The position numbers and the translations under genes were made by a program. A DNA stretch of 64,000 nt from CAWGJF01 sp963715745. GTDB lineage: Bacteria; Bacteroidota; Ignavibacteria; Ignavibacteriales; Ignavibacteriaceae. Location: assembly GCA_963715745.1 (NCBI GenBank), contig OY970271.1, positions 3,720,001 through 3,784,000 on the forward strand. Direction: 5' to 3'. Below are positions 1 through 9,487 of this stretch, one piece after another. The notes below the pieces were generated by a model. The model was given only the letters and a program-made list of their open reading frames with translations, was not told the DNA's origin and ran no database searches. Each line of letters begins with the position of its first letter. Positions within the stretch are counted from its first letter, which is position 1.

Positions 1-1379
1 TCCCTGTCTTTTACAATTTTATCCAGCTTATCTTTTACAAACTGCGCAGATATTTCAACGGTTTCTGATGGAACTTTGTCAGGAACGTCAAAAAGTATTT
101 CATCAAGCAAAGTTGTTAAGATTGTATGTAATCTTCTTGCACCAATATTTTCTACCTGCTCGTTTACTTCTGTGGCAACTCTGGCAATTTCTTTAATTCC
201 ATCTTCAAGAAAATGAAGCCTAACTCCTTCGGTTTCCAATAGCGCACTATATTGTTTCAGCAATGCATTCTGCGGAGTTGTAAGTATCTGGACGAAATCA
301 TCTTCAGTTAAACTGCTTAATTCAACTCTTATCGGGAATCTACCCTGCAGTTCAGGAATAAGATCTGATGGCTTGGCAATATGAAATGCACCTGAAGCAA
401 TAAACAAAACGTGATCTGTTCGAACAACACCATACTTTGTATTCACATTTGACCCTTCAACAATTGGAAGAAGATCACGTTGAACTCCTTCACGAGAAAC
501 GTCGGGCCCAGAAGATTTACTTCCTCCGCCGGTAACTTTATCTATCTCATCGACAAAAACTATCCCGGAATCTTCAACGCGTTTTATAGCTTCTTTCTGA
601 ACAGATTCCATATCGATTAATTTCTGCGCTTCTTCTTGTGTAATTATTTTTCTTGCTTCAGCAATTGAAGTTTTTCTTTTTTTTCTTTTCTTTGGCATCA
701 GGTTACCCATAATTTCCTGGATGTTAATTCCCATATCATCCATACCAAAGGGGCCAAGTACCTGCATTCCAACACTTGAGGATTGTTGCGAGTCAAACTC
801 AATTAGTCTTTCATCAAGCTGTCCGTTTTTTAACTTCACTTTCATCCATTCACGTGTCCGCTGGTTTTGGTATTCGTCTGTTTCTTCTTCTTTCACTTCA
901 TTCACCTGCTGCTCCTGTACCTGCTGCATTTGAGGATGAGGTCTTTTTACCGGCGGAATAAGAATATCAAGAATTCTCTCATCAGCCATCTCTTCAGCCT
1001 TTTGCTGAACTTCTTTTGTTTTTTCTTCGCGAACCATATTAACAGAAATTTCTGCCAGGTCGCGGATCATTGACTCAACATCCCTGCCCACATATCCAAC
1101 TTCAGTAAACTTAGAAGCTTCAACTTTTACAAAAGGAGCCCTGGCTAACTTTGCAAGTCTGCGTGCAATTTCAGTTTTACCAACTCCGGTTGGTCCAATA
1201 AGAATAATATTATTTGGCATTATTTCTTCACGGAGCTGACCAGTTACATTTTGTCTACGCCATCTATTCCTTAAAGCTATTGCAACAGCACGTTTGGCTT
1301 CTGTTTGCCCTATTATATATTTATCAAGTTCCCGAACAATCGAAGTTGGTGTAAGTTCATCCATGTGATTATTAAACAT
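1..1379 (-). CDS. hslU: ATP-dependent protease ATPase subunit HslU (ClpY), 3' end cut by the window
   Basis: This is the AAA+ unfoldase that feeds substrates to the HslV peptidase in the cytoplasm. About 459 codons are visible, from ATG at 1379 to the window edge. Translation gives the family N-terminus (TPTSIVRELDKYIIGQ), Walker A GPTGVGKT at residues 62-69, and Walker B around VDE (Asp277), with a charged I-domain insertion between them. The last visible residues (KLDKIVKDR) match the C-terminus just before the conserved tail that docks into HslV, so only a handful of residues should be missing. The SD (AAGGAG, 1391-1396 on the reverse strand) overlaps the hslV stop codon, and the gap to hslV is 15 bp, so the two are translationally close. 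An in-frame ATG at 1364 is an alternative start. Confidence 0.95.
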   Translation of the reverse strand, partial: MFNNHMDELTPTSIVRELDKYIIGQTEAKRAVAIALRNRWRRQNVTGQLREEIMPNNIILIGPTGVGKTEIARRLAKLARAPFVKVEASKFTEVGYVGRDVESMIRDLAEISVNMVREEKTKEVQQKAEEMADERILDILIPPVKRPHPQMQQVQEQQVNEVKEEETDEYQNQRTREWMKVKLKNGQLDERLIEFDSQQSSSVGMQVLGPFGMDDMGINIQEIMGNLMPKKRKKRKTSIAEARKIITQEEAQKLIDMESVQKEAIKRVEDSGIVFVDEIDKVTGGGSKSSGPDVSREGVQRDLLPIVEGSNVNTKYGVVRTDHVLFIASGAFHIAKPSDLIPELQGRFPIRVELSSLTEDDFVQILTTPQNALLKQYSALLETEGVRLHFLEDGIKEIARVATEVNEQVENIGARRLHTILTTLLDEILFDVPDKVPSETVEISAQFVKDKLDKIVKDR

Positions 1380-1394
1380 AATATCCCGCTCTCC

Positions 1395-1931
1395 TTAATC
1401 AATTACTTCAACATTAATTTTATCATTTGTATAAATACAAATTTCTGAAGCAGTTTTTAATCCTTCTTCAACGATATCTTTTGCCGAAAGTTTGCTGTGC
1501 TTCTTCAGCATTTTTGCAGCAGCTAATGCATACATTCCGCCGGAGCCTATTGCTACTATTTTATCATCCGGTTCAATCACATCGCCATTGCCCGAAACAA
1601 CAAGTGCTATATCTTTTGAGATAACAGCAAGCATTGCTTCAAGTCTTCTTAAATATTTATCGGTTCTCCATTCTTTTGCAAGCTCAACTGCTGCACGGTT
1701 TACGTTTCCACGGTACTGCCCCAGCTTATCTTCAAATCTTTCCATTAAAGAAAAAGCATCTGCAGCGCCGCCGGCAAATCCGCAAAGAACTTTTCCATCC
1801 ATCAGCTTCCTGATTTTCATCGCGTTATGTTTCATTACGGTGTTTCCAATTGAAACCTGTCCATCGCCACCAAGTGCTGCAATTCCATTATGAACAATAC
1901 CAAGTATTGTTGTCGCCCTTATTTCTTCCAT
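1395..1931 (-). CDS. hslV: ATP-dependent protease peptidase subunit HslV (ClpQ)
   Basis: HslV is the threonine peptidase of the HslUV complex, forming double hexameric rings in the cytoplasm. The 178-residue protein has the usual length. Its N-terminus carries ATTI, in which the first Thr (Thr7) should become the catalytic N-terminal nucleophile after removal of a six-residue propeptide. GDGQVSIGNTVMKHNAMKIRKL and the GFAGGAADAF segment are family hallmarks. An AAGGAA ribosome site lies upstream of ATG 1931. It is directly followed by hslU, and 20 bp separate it from the methyltransferase gene upstream, so it probably belongs to one transcript starting before the DUF3109 gene. Confidence 0.96.
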   Translation of the reverse strand: MEEIRATTILGIVHNGIAALGGDGQVSIGNTVMKHNAMKIRKLMDGKVLCGFAGGAADAFSLMERFEDKLGQYRGNVNRAAVELAKEWRTDKYLRRLEAMLAVISKDIALVVSGNGDVIEPDDKIVAIGSGGMYALAAAKMLKKHSKLSAKDIVEEGLKTASEICIYTNDKINVEVID

Positions 1932-1951
1932 TTATAATTTTCCTTAAAACT

Positions 1952-2599
1952 TTAGTCCAAAACTATTTTCTGATTATACGGTTTAAATAATTTATAAGGA
2001 ATTATTCCCGGAACCATTTTCTTATATTCAACATAAACATCACCGAAATAATTCACCAGTTTCTTTTCCTCAAAATAAGCACCTATATAGAAATAAATCA
2101 CCACACAAATAAAAAATGTGAGGTAAAACAAGTCCATTACAGGTCTGAATAGCAGAAAAACGATTGAGAAAAAATAAATAGGATGACGCATTACCCTGTA
2201 TGGACCACCAATCGTTAGGGTCATATCTTCATCTAACTCTGAATTATATTCACCACTCATCGCTCTTTTGATCTGATTGATTCCTAAAAACTCTTTTACA
2301 CAGATATATCTTGCACTCCAGATTATTCCTGCCAAAGCCAAAAATTGTGGAACAAGAACAATGATATCGAAAGGATTTTTAAGATCATAAATTATCAAAT
2401 GTGGTTTTGGCGACAGTTCATAAATGATATATAAAGAGATTAATGAGAAGAGATTATAACCCAGTCTGTAATAAGCAATCAATCCATTAAATTTTTCTTT
2501 TATGTAATTTTTAACTTTTACAGAAGCAAGCAGTGAGTGAAGAAAAGCGAACAGCATAAAAAGCAGTACTATGATTAAGACATCATAAACATAATTCAT
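1952..2599 (-). CDS. Isoprenylcysteine carboxyl methyltransferase-like membrane protein
   Basis: A 215-residue integral membrane protein with about five hydrophobic segments. The GPYRVMRHPIYF stretch in the second half is the SAM-binding signature of the ICMT/PEMT/NnrU-type phospholipid and isoprenylcysteine methyltransferase superfamily. The substrate of bacterial members is generally unknown. Its ATG shares one base with the rpoN stop (TAATG), so translation is probably coupled to rpoN. The short spacing to hslV puts it in the rpoN-hslVU run, but nothing in the sequence links it functionally to either. Confidence 0.8.
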   Translation of the reverse strand: MNYVYDVLIIVLLFMLFAFLHSLLASVKVKNYIKEKFNGLIAYYRLGYNLFSLISLYIIYELSPKPHLIIYDLKNPFDIIVLVPQFLALAGIIWSARYICVKEFLGINQIKRAMSGEYNSELDEDMTLTIGGPYRVMRHPIYFFSIVFLLFRPVMDLFYLTFFICVVIYFYIGAYFEEKKLVNYFGDVYVEYKKMVPGIIPYKLFKPYNQKIVLD

Positions 2600-4050
2600 T
2601 ATAATTCTTTTCTTAATCTTGCAACAGGAATTCTAAGCTGCTCCCTGTATTTTGCAACCGTCCTTCTGGCAATATGAATGCCTTCATCGTTAAGAAGCTC
2701 GGCAAGCTTGTCATCACTGTAGGGTTTTCTTTTGTCCTCGCCATCAATAATTTCTTTTAATCTTTCTTTAATATGCTTGTTTGAAACTTCTTCGCCTGTG
2801 TCGGTTGATAATCCTTCAGAGAAGAAATATTTTAATTCGTGAATTCCCATATCACTCTGGACATATTTTCCATTAACGACCCTGCTGATTGTTGAAATAT
2901 CCATATTTATTTCTTCAGCAATATCTTTATAAATCATTGGTCTTAAATACTTGGGACCCTTTTCAAAGAATTCATACTGCCTGTGGAAAATTGCCTGCAT
3001 TATTTTCATCAATGTTTCTCTTCTCTGCTGGATACAGGCAATAAACCATTTTGCTGATTCAAATTTTTCACGAAGGAATTTATACGTTTCTTTCTCGCGA
3101 CTTGTTTTCTTTCCCCGCTTGCGGTTGTTATCAAACATTTCAAGATAGCTTCTGTTAATTGTAACAGAAGGCATACTTTTATCATTTAAAGTAATTATAT
3201 AATCATTTTCTACTTTTTCAATAATAAAATCAGGCGAAATCTGATTCATTTCAACTGATTCGATATTTCCCTCGCCTGGTTTCGGATTTAGACTCTGAAT
3301 AAGGTTAACCGTTTCTTTCAGAGTTTCATCAGTCATATTCAGCTTTTGTTTAAGCGCATCGAATCTTCTTTTTGTAAAATCATCATAATAATTCTCAAGA
3401 ATTTTTTCTGAGAGATACTTATAGTATTGATCCGCATTTTTAGAATTTCTCAACTGTACAAGCAAACATTCCTGCAAAGACCGGCAGGCAATTCCGATAG
3501 GATCAAAAAGCTGAATTCGTTTTAATAGTTTGTCAGCTGTTTCCGGTGTAATTTTTATTTGTTCAAAAAGTTCAAGCTCATTTAATATGTCCGATAAATC
3601 TCTTTTCAGATATCCATCTACATTAAGACTTCCTATAATTTCTTCACCAAGGATAAATAGATTTTCTTCAAGATGGAGCATTCTTAATTGTTCAAGCAGG
3701 TGTTCGGAAAGTGATTCCCTTTGGGGTGCAATAGGCTGAAACACATCATCTTCACTGCCGCGGTAAACTTTTTCGTGATCCATTTCATCATCATTCATAA
3801 AATCTTCAAGCTCGAATTCTTCTTTATCTGCATCTTTTACTTCAGGATCAACATCTTCATCCCTTTCGCGTTCATTCTCATCCTGATCCTGAGAAAGTTC
3901 CATTTCTTCTTCAAGTATCGGATTTAATTCAAGCTCGGTTTTTATTCTTTGTTCAAGAGCAAGCGTATTTAGCTGCAGAAGTTTTTGATACTGAATCTGC
4001 TGCGGTGAAAGTTTTTGCTGTTGCGATAGTCTCTGGTTTAATGATAACAT
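2599..4050 (-). CDS. rpoN: RNA polymerase sigma-54 factor RpoN
   Basis: A 483-residue sigma-54, the activator-dependent sigma factor that recognises -24/-12 promoters. It has the Gln- and Leu-rich region I (residues 1-50), an acidic region II (about 55-110), the core-binding domain, a helix-turn-helix with DISTISRVVNGKY, and the C-terminal RpoN box ARRTVAKYRE at 461-470. All diagnostic regions are present and full length. No bacterial enhancer-binding activator is encoded in the window. The gene lies 1 bp downstream of the DUF3109 gene and overlaps the next gene by one base. Confidence 0.97.
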   Translation of the reverse strand: MLSLNQRLSQQQKLSPQQIQYQKLLQLNTLALEQRIKTELELNPILEEEMELSQDQDENERERDEDVDPEVKDADKEEFELEDFMNDDEMDHEKVYRGSEDDVFQPIAPQRESLSEHLLEQLRMLHLEENLFILGEEIIGSLNVDGYLKRDLSDILNELELFEQIKITPETADKLLKRIQLFDPIGIACRSLQECLLVQLRNSKNADQYYKYLSEKILENYYDDFTKRRFDALKQKLNMTDETLKETVNLIQSLNPKPGEGNIESVEMNQISPDFIIEKVENDYIITLNDKSMPSVTINRSYLEMFDNNRKRGKKTSREKETYKFLREKFESAKWFIACIQQRRETLMKIMQAIFHRQYEFFEKGPKYLRPMIYKDIAEEINMDISTISRVVNGKYVQSDMGIHELKYFFSEGLSTDTGEEVSNKHIKERLKEIIDGEDKRKPYSDDKLAELLNDEGIHIARRTVAKYREQLRIPVARLRKEL

Positions 4051-4051
4051 T

Positions 4052-4618
4052 TTATCTTCCGGATGCTTCCTTTAATTTTGAATACCAATTATCTCCGTAG
4101 AGTCTTATTAAAGAATCTTCACAGAATTCTGCAATGGTTATATTTTCTGTTTTACCTTTTTCGATTGCCGGCTGACAATGTTCGTACTTTTCAAATCGCA
4201 GAACATCACCACCAAAATCTGAAACTCTTATTGGAAAAAGATGACAGGAAATTGGTTTCCTGAAATCTGTCTTTCCATCGAAATAAGCTTTTTCTAAAGA
4301 ACATTTAGCAACATCATTTTCATAGTAAACAAACACACAATCTTTATTATTTATGCTTCTTGTTAAATATTCATTCCCTTTTAGTTCATAAAATCCTTCG
4401 TTTTTCAGCACTTTTTTATGCTTTTCAGAAAGGTATGGCAGAGTTTCATCACAAATAGCCTCAATAGCTTTAATTTCCTCATATTTTAATGGAGCGCCAT
4501 ACTCACTTTCAAAAGTACAACAAGCCCCTTTGCATTTGCTTAAATCGCAATGAAAGGGTGTTTCAGTTACTGTCCGGTTTACCAAAACCTCATCAATATG
4601 TAAAAATTTCTCATCCAA
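4052..4618 (-). CDS. DUF3109 family cysteine-rich protein
   Basis: A 188-residue cytoplasmic protein with the N-terminal motif CDLSKCKGACC (Cys24, 29, 33, 34) followed by GAPL, and later conserved Cys/His positions (CVFVYY, CHLFPIRV, HCQPA, EFCED). This pattern is typical of DUF3109, common in Bacteroidota and thought to bind a metal or iron-sulfur centre. The biochemical role is unknown. It is the first gene of the minus-strand run leading through rpoN to hslU, and the promoter should lie in the 117 bp separating it from the divergent SDR gene. Confidence 0.85.
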   Translation of the reverse strand: MDEKFLHIDEVLVNRTVTETPFHCDLSKCKGACCTFESEYGAPLKYEEIKAIEAICDETLPYLSEKHKKVLKNEGFYELKGNEYLTRSINNKDCVFVYYENDVAKCSLEKAYFDGKTDFRKPISCHLFPIRVSDFGGDVLRFEKYEHCQPAIEKGKTENITIAEFCEDSLIRLYGDNWYSKLKEASGR

Positions 4619-4735
4619 AATGCTGGAATAATTTTTGCTGCAAACATAAAGAAATGTTAAAAGATTGCAAAGTTTAAATCAAACTAACATTTCTTTAAAT
4701 TGCCACCAGCAGTTTTCCTTTCACTTGCAAAAAGT

Positions 4736-5509
4736 ATGCAACTATCCGATAAGGTTGTTTTAATAACCGGAGCTTCATCCGGAATAGGCTATTCCCTTTC
4801 AAAATTACTGTTTTTTGAGGGTTCATCAGTAGTATTAATTGCCAGAAGAAAGGAATTGTTACTGGAATTAAAATCTTTTGCATCTGATCAAAATAAAGTT
4901 GAAGTAATTGAATGCGATGTTGCAAATCCCACCGAAGTTAAAACAGCATTTGACGAAACAATTGAAAAATTCGGAAGAATAGATATTTCAATTTTAAATG
5001 CCGGGGTAAGCAGGAGAACTCCAATAACTAATTTTCAGTCGGATCAGGCAAGAAAAATATTTGATGTAAATGTTTTTGGAATTATTAATTTTCTTGAATT
5101 ACTAATCCCCTACTTCGTTGAAAAAAGAAACGGAATGATTGTCGGAGTTTCAAGTCTCGCAGATGCACGAGGATTTGCACAAAGTGGTTTTTATTGTTCC
5201 AGCAAAAGTGCCGCAACAATTCTACTTGAAAGTGTAAGGGTTGAATTAAAACCGTACGATATTAATGTGCTGACTGTTAAACCCGGATTTATCAGAACTC
5301 CGATGACAGATAAAAATGAATTTTACATGCCCTTTATGATGAATGCGGACAAAGCCGCTAAAATAATCTTAAAAGGAATAAAGAAGAAAAAAAGAATTAT
5401 TCAGTTTCCATTTCCGATTGTAATTAGTTCTCGCATATTAAAGATTATCCCGAACTTTGTATTTGACTGGCTTTCATCCCAACAATTGCCTGGAAGAAGT
5501 GACAGGTAA
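4736..5509 (+). CDS. SDR family NAD(P)-dependent oxidoreductase
   Basis: A short-chain dehydrogenase of about 257 residues. The Rossmann motif TGASSGIG is at residues 11-18, LNAG follows strand 4, and the active site has Ser in VSSL and the YCSSK (YxxxK) pair. The PGFIRTPM motif after strand 6 is also standard. I start the protein at ATG 4736 because it gives the normal SDR N-terminus. A TTG at 4700 would add 12 atypical residues and lacks a ribosome site. The C-terminus is basic and ends with a hydrophobic stretch, as in DHRS7-like or membrane-associated SDRs. Substrate unknown. Confidence 0.9.
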   Translation: MQLSDKVVLITGASSGIGYSLSKLLFFEGSSVVLIARRKELLLELKSFASDQNKVEVIECDVANPTEVKTAFDETIEKFGRIDISILNAGVSRRTPITNFQSDQARKIFDVNVFGIINFLELLIPYFVEKRNGMIVGVSSLADARGFAQSGFYCSSKSAATILLESVRVELKPYDINVLTVKPGFIRTPMTDKNEFYMPFMMNADKAAKIILKGIKKKKRIIQFPFPIVISSRILKIIPNFVFDWLSSQQLPGRSDR

Positions 5510-5555
5510 TTTTTCACCGGAATATTTATATTGAAGTCAAAATTATTACCGCTTA

Positions 5556-8500
5556 ATGCTTAATAAAATCTCGATTCTTTTTATTGTTTCATACTTTTCA
5601 ATTTTTGCACAAGTAGATACTTCACTTACTATTTCTGAGGTGATGTTCTACCCGGCTTCCGGTCCAAACGAGTTTATTGAAATTTATAATACTAGTTCAA
5701 CAAATACTATTGACCTCGACAGCCTTAAAATAATATACTACACTTCAAATCCTGATTTTATTATTGATGCGGGCGAAGGGACTTTACTTCCGCCGGAATC
5801 TTATGCTATTATACTTGAAGGTGATTACATCATTGGTTCAGGAATTTATGATGGAATAATTCCATCTAACGCCCTGGTTTTAAAGATAAATGATAATGCT
5901 TTCGGTACATCTGGTATGGCAAATACTTCAGATAGACCAATCTGGCTTGTAAATACAACAGATGACACTCTTGAAGCTTATACCTATTCAGCAAACAACA
6001 GCCAGGCTTTTTCTGATGAAAAGATAAATCTTGTAAAAGACAGTTCTTCTTCCAACTGGGCAAACTCACTTGTGCAGAATGGAACTCCGGGTTTTCAGAA
6101 TTCCGTCACGCCAGTTCAGTTTGATCTTGCGCTGAGTTCACTGACATTTTCTCCAACCCTTATTTTTGAAGGCGATGATGTTACCATAACTGTAAAGGTT
6201 ATGAATTTGGGATCTGATATTGCAGCAAATTATTCAGTTGAAATTTATAATGATGTTAATTTCGATTCAGTTGCTGATCCCGGAGAAATAATCTTCTCAC
6301 AAAATTATTTTAATCTTGCTTCTGGAGATTCGATTTCTGCAAGCACAGTTATGAACTCTTTAACTGCCGGAAATTATCAAATAATTGCTAAAGTGGTTTT
6401 TGCCCAGGATGAAAATCTTTTAAACAACAGTAAAATAAAATCATTCAATGTTTATCCGCCGGGAAATAACTACAATGATCTGGTCATTAATGAGATTATG
6501 TACGCGCCATCTTCAGGTGAGCCTGAGTGGGTTGAACTGTTCAATCGAACTCCTTCTTCAATTAATCTGAAACACTGGACATTTTCGGATAATTCTACTT
6601 CTGTTGAAATTACAAACAACGATATTTTAATTCCTTCAGAAGACTATATCGTGCTTACAAAAGATTCCTCCATTCTAAATTTTTATAATGTCGGTTCTGA
6701 AATTATTAAAGTAAATATTCCAGCATTAAACAACACCGGTGATGCTGTTGTCATCAAAGATTCAGTAGGAGCGATAATTGATTCAGTTTTATACTCTCCT
6801 GACTGGGGTGGAAACTCAGGAGGCAAATCTCTAGAAAGAATTTCTATAGAACAAAACAGCAATGATGAAACAAACTGGGGAACTTCTGTAAATCCATTTA
6901 AAGCAACTCCCGGAAGAATTAACTCACTCACTCAAAAAGATTTTGATCTTGTTGCTGATGATATCTCTTTTAATCCTGAATTTCCTTTGAGTAGTGATAG
7001 TGTTTCAATTTCTGCTAAAATTAAAAATGCTGGTCTGAATTCCGCAACTTTCAGTATTCAACTTTTTGAAGACACAAATCTCGATTCAATTCCAGATTTA
7101 CTTCTTGAAACTTTGAACGGATTGAATCTTTCTGCTGGTGATTCATCTTTAAATACTTTCAGCTATTTAATCCAAAACATTCAGACTAAAAGAGGTTTTG
7201 AGATTAACGTTGTTTTTTCTTCCGATCAAGACACATCGAACAACCGATTTTACAAAACAATTGAACCGGGATTTCCGCCGCAGTCAATTGTAGTAAATGA
7301 AATAATGTACACACCGGCTGGCGGCGAACCGGAATGGATCGAACTTTATAACAAATCTGGCGTTGAGATTAATTTAAATGGATGGAACATCTCCGATGTT
7401 TTTACAACTCCGACTACGACGACGATTGAGGAAGATTATTTTTTTCAACCGAATAGTTATCTTGTAATCAGCAGAAGCCTGAGCATTTATAATTTTCATC
7501 GCTTTATTCCGTCCGATGTAATTGTGATTTCTATTCCATCTCTTAATAATGATGTTGACGGAGTTGTTTTAAAAGACAACCGCGGACTTGCAATCGATTC
7601 AGTACTTTATTCTAGCCAGTGGGGTGGAACAAACGGTTATTCATTAGAAAGAATTTCAATCGATGCAGAATCAAATCTTCCGGCAAACTGGAATTCTTCA
7701 ATTGATATCGAGCAGAGTACGCCCGGAAGAATTAACAGCATTACACCAAAACAGTTTGATCTTTCTGTTGCTGAAATGAATTTTAATCCGCGCTTCCCTG
7801 TTCCGGGTGAAGATGTTTTCATAACAACAAAAATTAAAAACAATGGTTCTTCCTCTGCCAATAATTTTATAGTGGAATTTTACATTGACACAGATTCAAA
7901 CCAGGTTGTTGATTTGCTTTTAAGTTCACAAAATAATTTATCTCTGAATGCCGGTGATTCGGTTTCAATTTCTTCATCGAATGCAATTCAGAATTTAAAT
8001 TCTAAAATACTTGCTGCAGTCAGAGTAGATTATTCTGAAGATGAAGACACTTTAAATAATTATGTTGAAAGATCAGTCGAGCCGGGATTTGCTCAAAACA
8101 TTGTTTTGATAAATGAAGTGATGTACAATCCTGCAGAAGGTGAGCCCGAATGGCTGGAACTTGTTAATGTTTCGAATATAGAAATCAATTTAAAAAACTG
8201 GTCTGTGAGCGATATACTTACAACACCGACAAAAAATTTCATTTCAACAAATGATCTTTTACTTGAGCCGGATGAATTTCTAATTATTACAAAAGATACT
8301 TCGTTCTTCAACATTCATCCGAACGTGACTGCACAAACAAAATTTGTAAACTTCGGAACACTTGGAAACACAGCCGACGGAATTATTATCTATGATTTCC
8401 GTGATGGAATTATCGACAGTCTGTTTTATCGTTCATCCTGGGGCGGAAAGAAAGGTTACTCGCTTGAGAGAATTTCACTTGAAGAAGCAACAAACGACAG

Positions 8501-9410
8501 TACAAACTGGACAACTTCTTTGAGTGATTCAGGAAGTACTCCAGGTAAACCAAACTCAATCGGAAATGTTCTGCCCGGTAAAAGAAATGATTTAGTAATT
8601 AATGAAATAATGTTTGATCCCGAAACGGATAATAGTGAGTTTGTTGAGTTTTTCAACCGGAGCGGTAAGTCAATTGAAATTGGCGGATGGAAAATTGAAG
8701 ATGAAAATGGAAATGGATACAAACTTTCGGAAGTTTCAAATCAACTTCCTGATAAATCTTATTTTGTTCTCGCTGCTGATTCTTCCATTTTTAGTAACTA
8801 TCATTTTGATGAAAATTCTTTTGTGAATATTGTGAACGTTTCGAGTCTGGGTCTGGTAAACACGGGAGAGCTTATTCTTCTAAAAGATGTTCGCGGAAAT
8901 ATAATCGATTCTGTTTTTTATTCAGATAAATGGCACAACAAAAATTTTGCTTCGACAAAAAATATTTCACTTGAGAGAATAAATCCTGAATTCAATGCAA
9001 ACGATCCTTTAAACTGGAGCAGCTCGGTTGATATTTCAGGTGCCACACCATCGAAGCAGAACAGCATTTACACAGAAAACACGAGCAAGTCTGCAAAGCT
9101 TACTGTTTTTCCAAATCCCTTTTCGCCGGACAATGATGGTTTTGAAGATTTTACAATAATAAATTATAATTTGACTCAGGCAATTTCACAGGTTAGAATA
9201 AAAATTTTCGACAGCAAAGGTAGGCTTGTCCGCACTTTGTTGAACAACCAGCCAAGCGCTTCTTCCGGCTCGGTTATTTTTGATGGAAGAGATGATGACG
9301 GCAATGCTTTACGTATTGGGATTTACATTATTTTCCTGGAAGCACTAAACGACAACAGCGGTGTTGTTGAAACTATCAAATCTGTAGTTGTAGTTGCAAG
9401 AAAACTTTAA
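5556..9410 (+). CDS. Giant secreted lamin-tail/CARDB repeat protein with FlgD-like C-terminus
   Basis: A 1284-residue exported protein with a signal peptide (residues 1-19, ending near FAQV). It contains five lamin tail domains, each opening with a variant of INEIMYxPxxGEPEWxELxN at about residues 24, 308, 578, 849 and 1011. The first three modules are followed by a CARDB-like beta-sandwich (FDLxxxxxxFxPxxP, near residues 188, 460 and 735). The last ~100 residues begin VFPNPFSPDNDG and form a FlgD Ig-like or gliding-type domain, probably the T9SS export signal, unlike the YPNPFNP form of the other secreted proteins here. Lamin tail domains in bacteria occur in surface proteins and extracellular nucleases, but no catalytic domain is visible. 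A structural or adhesive surface role is the likely guess. Confidence 0.85.
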   Translation: MLNKISILFIVSYFSIFAQVDTSLTISEVMFYPASGPNEFIEIYNTSSTNTIDLDSLKIIYYTSNPDFIIDAGEGTLLPPESYAIILEGDYIIGSGIYDGIIPSNALVLKINDNAFGTSGMANTSDRPIWLVNTTDDTLEAYTYSANNSQAFSDEKINLVKDSSSSNWANSLVQNGTPGFQNSVTPVQFDLALSSLTFSPTLIFEGDDVTITVKVMNLGSDIAANYSVEIYNDVNFDSVADPGEIIFSQNYFNLASGDSISASTVMNSLTAGNYQIIAKVVFAQDENLLNNSKIKSFNVYPPGNNYNDLVINEIMYAPSSGEPEWVELFNRTPSSINLKHWTFSDNSTSVEITNNDILIPSEDYIVLTKDSSILNFYNVGSEIIKVNIPALNNTGDAVVIKDSVGAIIDSVLYSPDWGGNSGGKSLERISIEQNSNDETNWGTSVNPFKATPGRINSLTQKDFDLVADDISFNPEFPLSSDSVSISAKIKNAGLNSATFSIQLFEDTNLDSIPDLLLETLNGLNLSAGDSSLNTFSYLIQNIQTKRGFEINVVFSSDQDTSNNRFYKTIEPGFPPQSIVVNEIMYTPAGGEPEWIELYNKSGVEINLNGWNISDVFTTPTTTTIEEDYFFQPNSYLVISRSLSIYNFHRFIPSDVIVISIPSLNNDVDGVVLKDNRGLAIDSVLYSSQWGGTNGYSLERISIDAESNLPANWNSSIDIEQSTPGRINSITPKQFDLSVAEMNFNPRFPVPGEDVFITTKIKNNGSSSANNFIVEFYIDTDSNQVVDLLLSSQNNLSLNAGDSVSISSSNAIQNLNSKILAAVRVDYSEDEDTLNNYVERSVEPGFAQNIVLINEVMYNPAEGEPEWLELVNVSNIEINLKNWSVSDILTTPTKNFISTNDLLLEPDEFLIITKDTSFFNIHPNVTAQTKFVNFGTLGNTADGIIIYDFRDGIIDSLFYRSSWGGKKGYSLERISLEEATNDSTNWTTSLSDSGSTPGKPNSIGNVLPGKRNDLVINEIMFDPETDNSEFVEFFNRSGKSIEIGGWKIEDENGNGYKLSEVSNQLPDKSYFVLAADSSIFSNYHFDENSFVNIVNVSSLGLVNTGELILLKDVRGNIIDSVFYSDKWHNKNFASTKNISLERINPEFNANDPLNWSSSVDISGATPSKQNSIYTENTSKSAKLTVFPNPFSPDNDGFEDFTIINYNLTQAISQVRIKIFDSKGRLVRTLLNNQPSASSGSVIFDGRDDDGNALRIGIYIIFLEALNDNSGVVETIKSVVVVARKL

Positions 9411-9414
9411 ATAG

Positions 9415-9464
9415 TAGAACACGGATTGGACTGATTAAGCTGATTTTCATTGATCCGTGTTCTA
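9415..9464. repeat. Intergenic inverted repeat with 12-bp arms
   Basis: TAGAACACGGAT at 9415-9426 is exactly mirrored by ATCCGTGTTCTA at 9453-9464, with 26 bases between. It starts just after the lamin-tail gene stop and could act as a terminator hairpin, though no T-run follows. The centre (ATTGGACTGATTAAGCTGAT) is reminiscent of dispersed intergenic palindromes seen in related genomes. Confidence 0.75.
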
Positions 9465-9487
9465 TAAATTTTATAACAAGGAATTTT

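Noticed and set aside
721..1073. Plus-strand ORFs at the left end
   Set aside because: They are antisense to the continuous hslU frame, which runs off the window edge, and their products are low-complexity Ser/Phe/Cys strings.
4700..4735. TTG start 12 codons upstream for the SDR gene
   Set aside because: No ribosome site, and the normal SDR N-terminus begins at ATG 4736.
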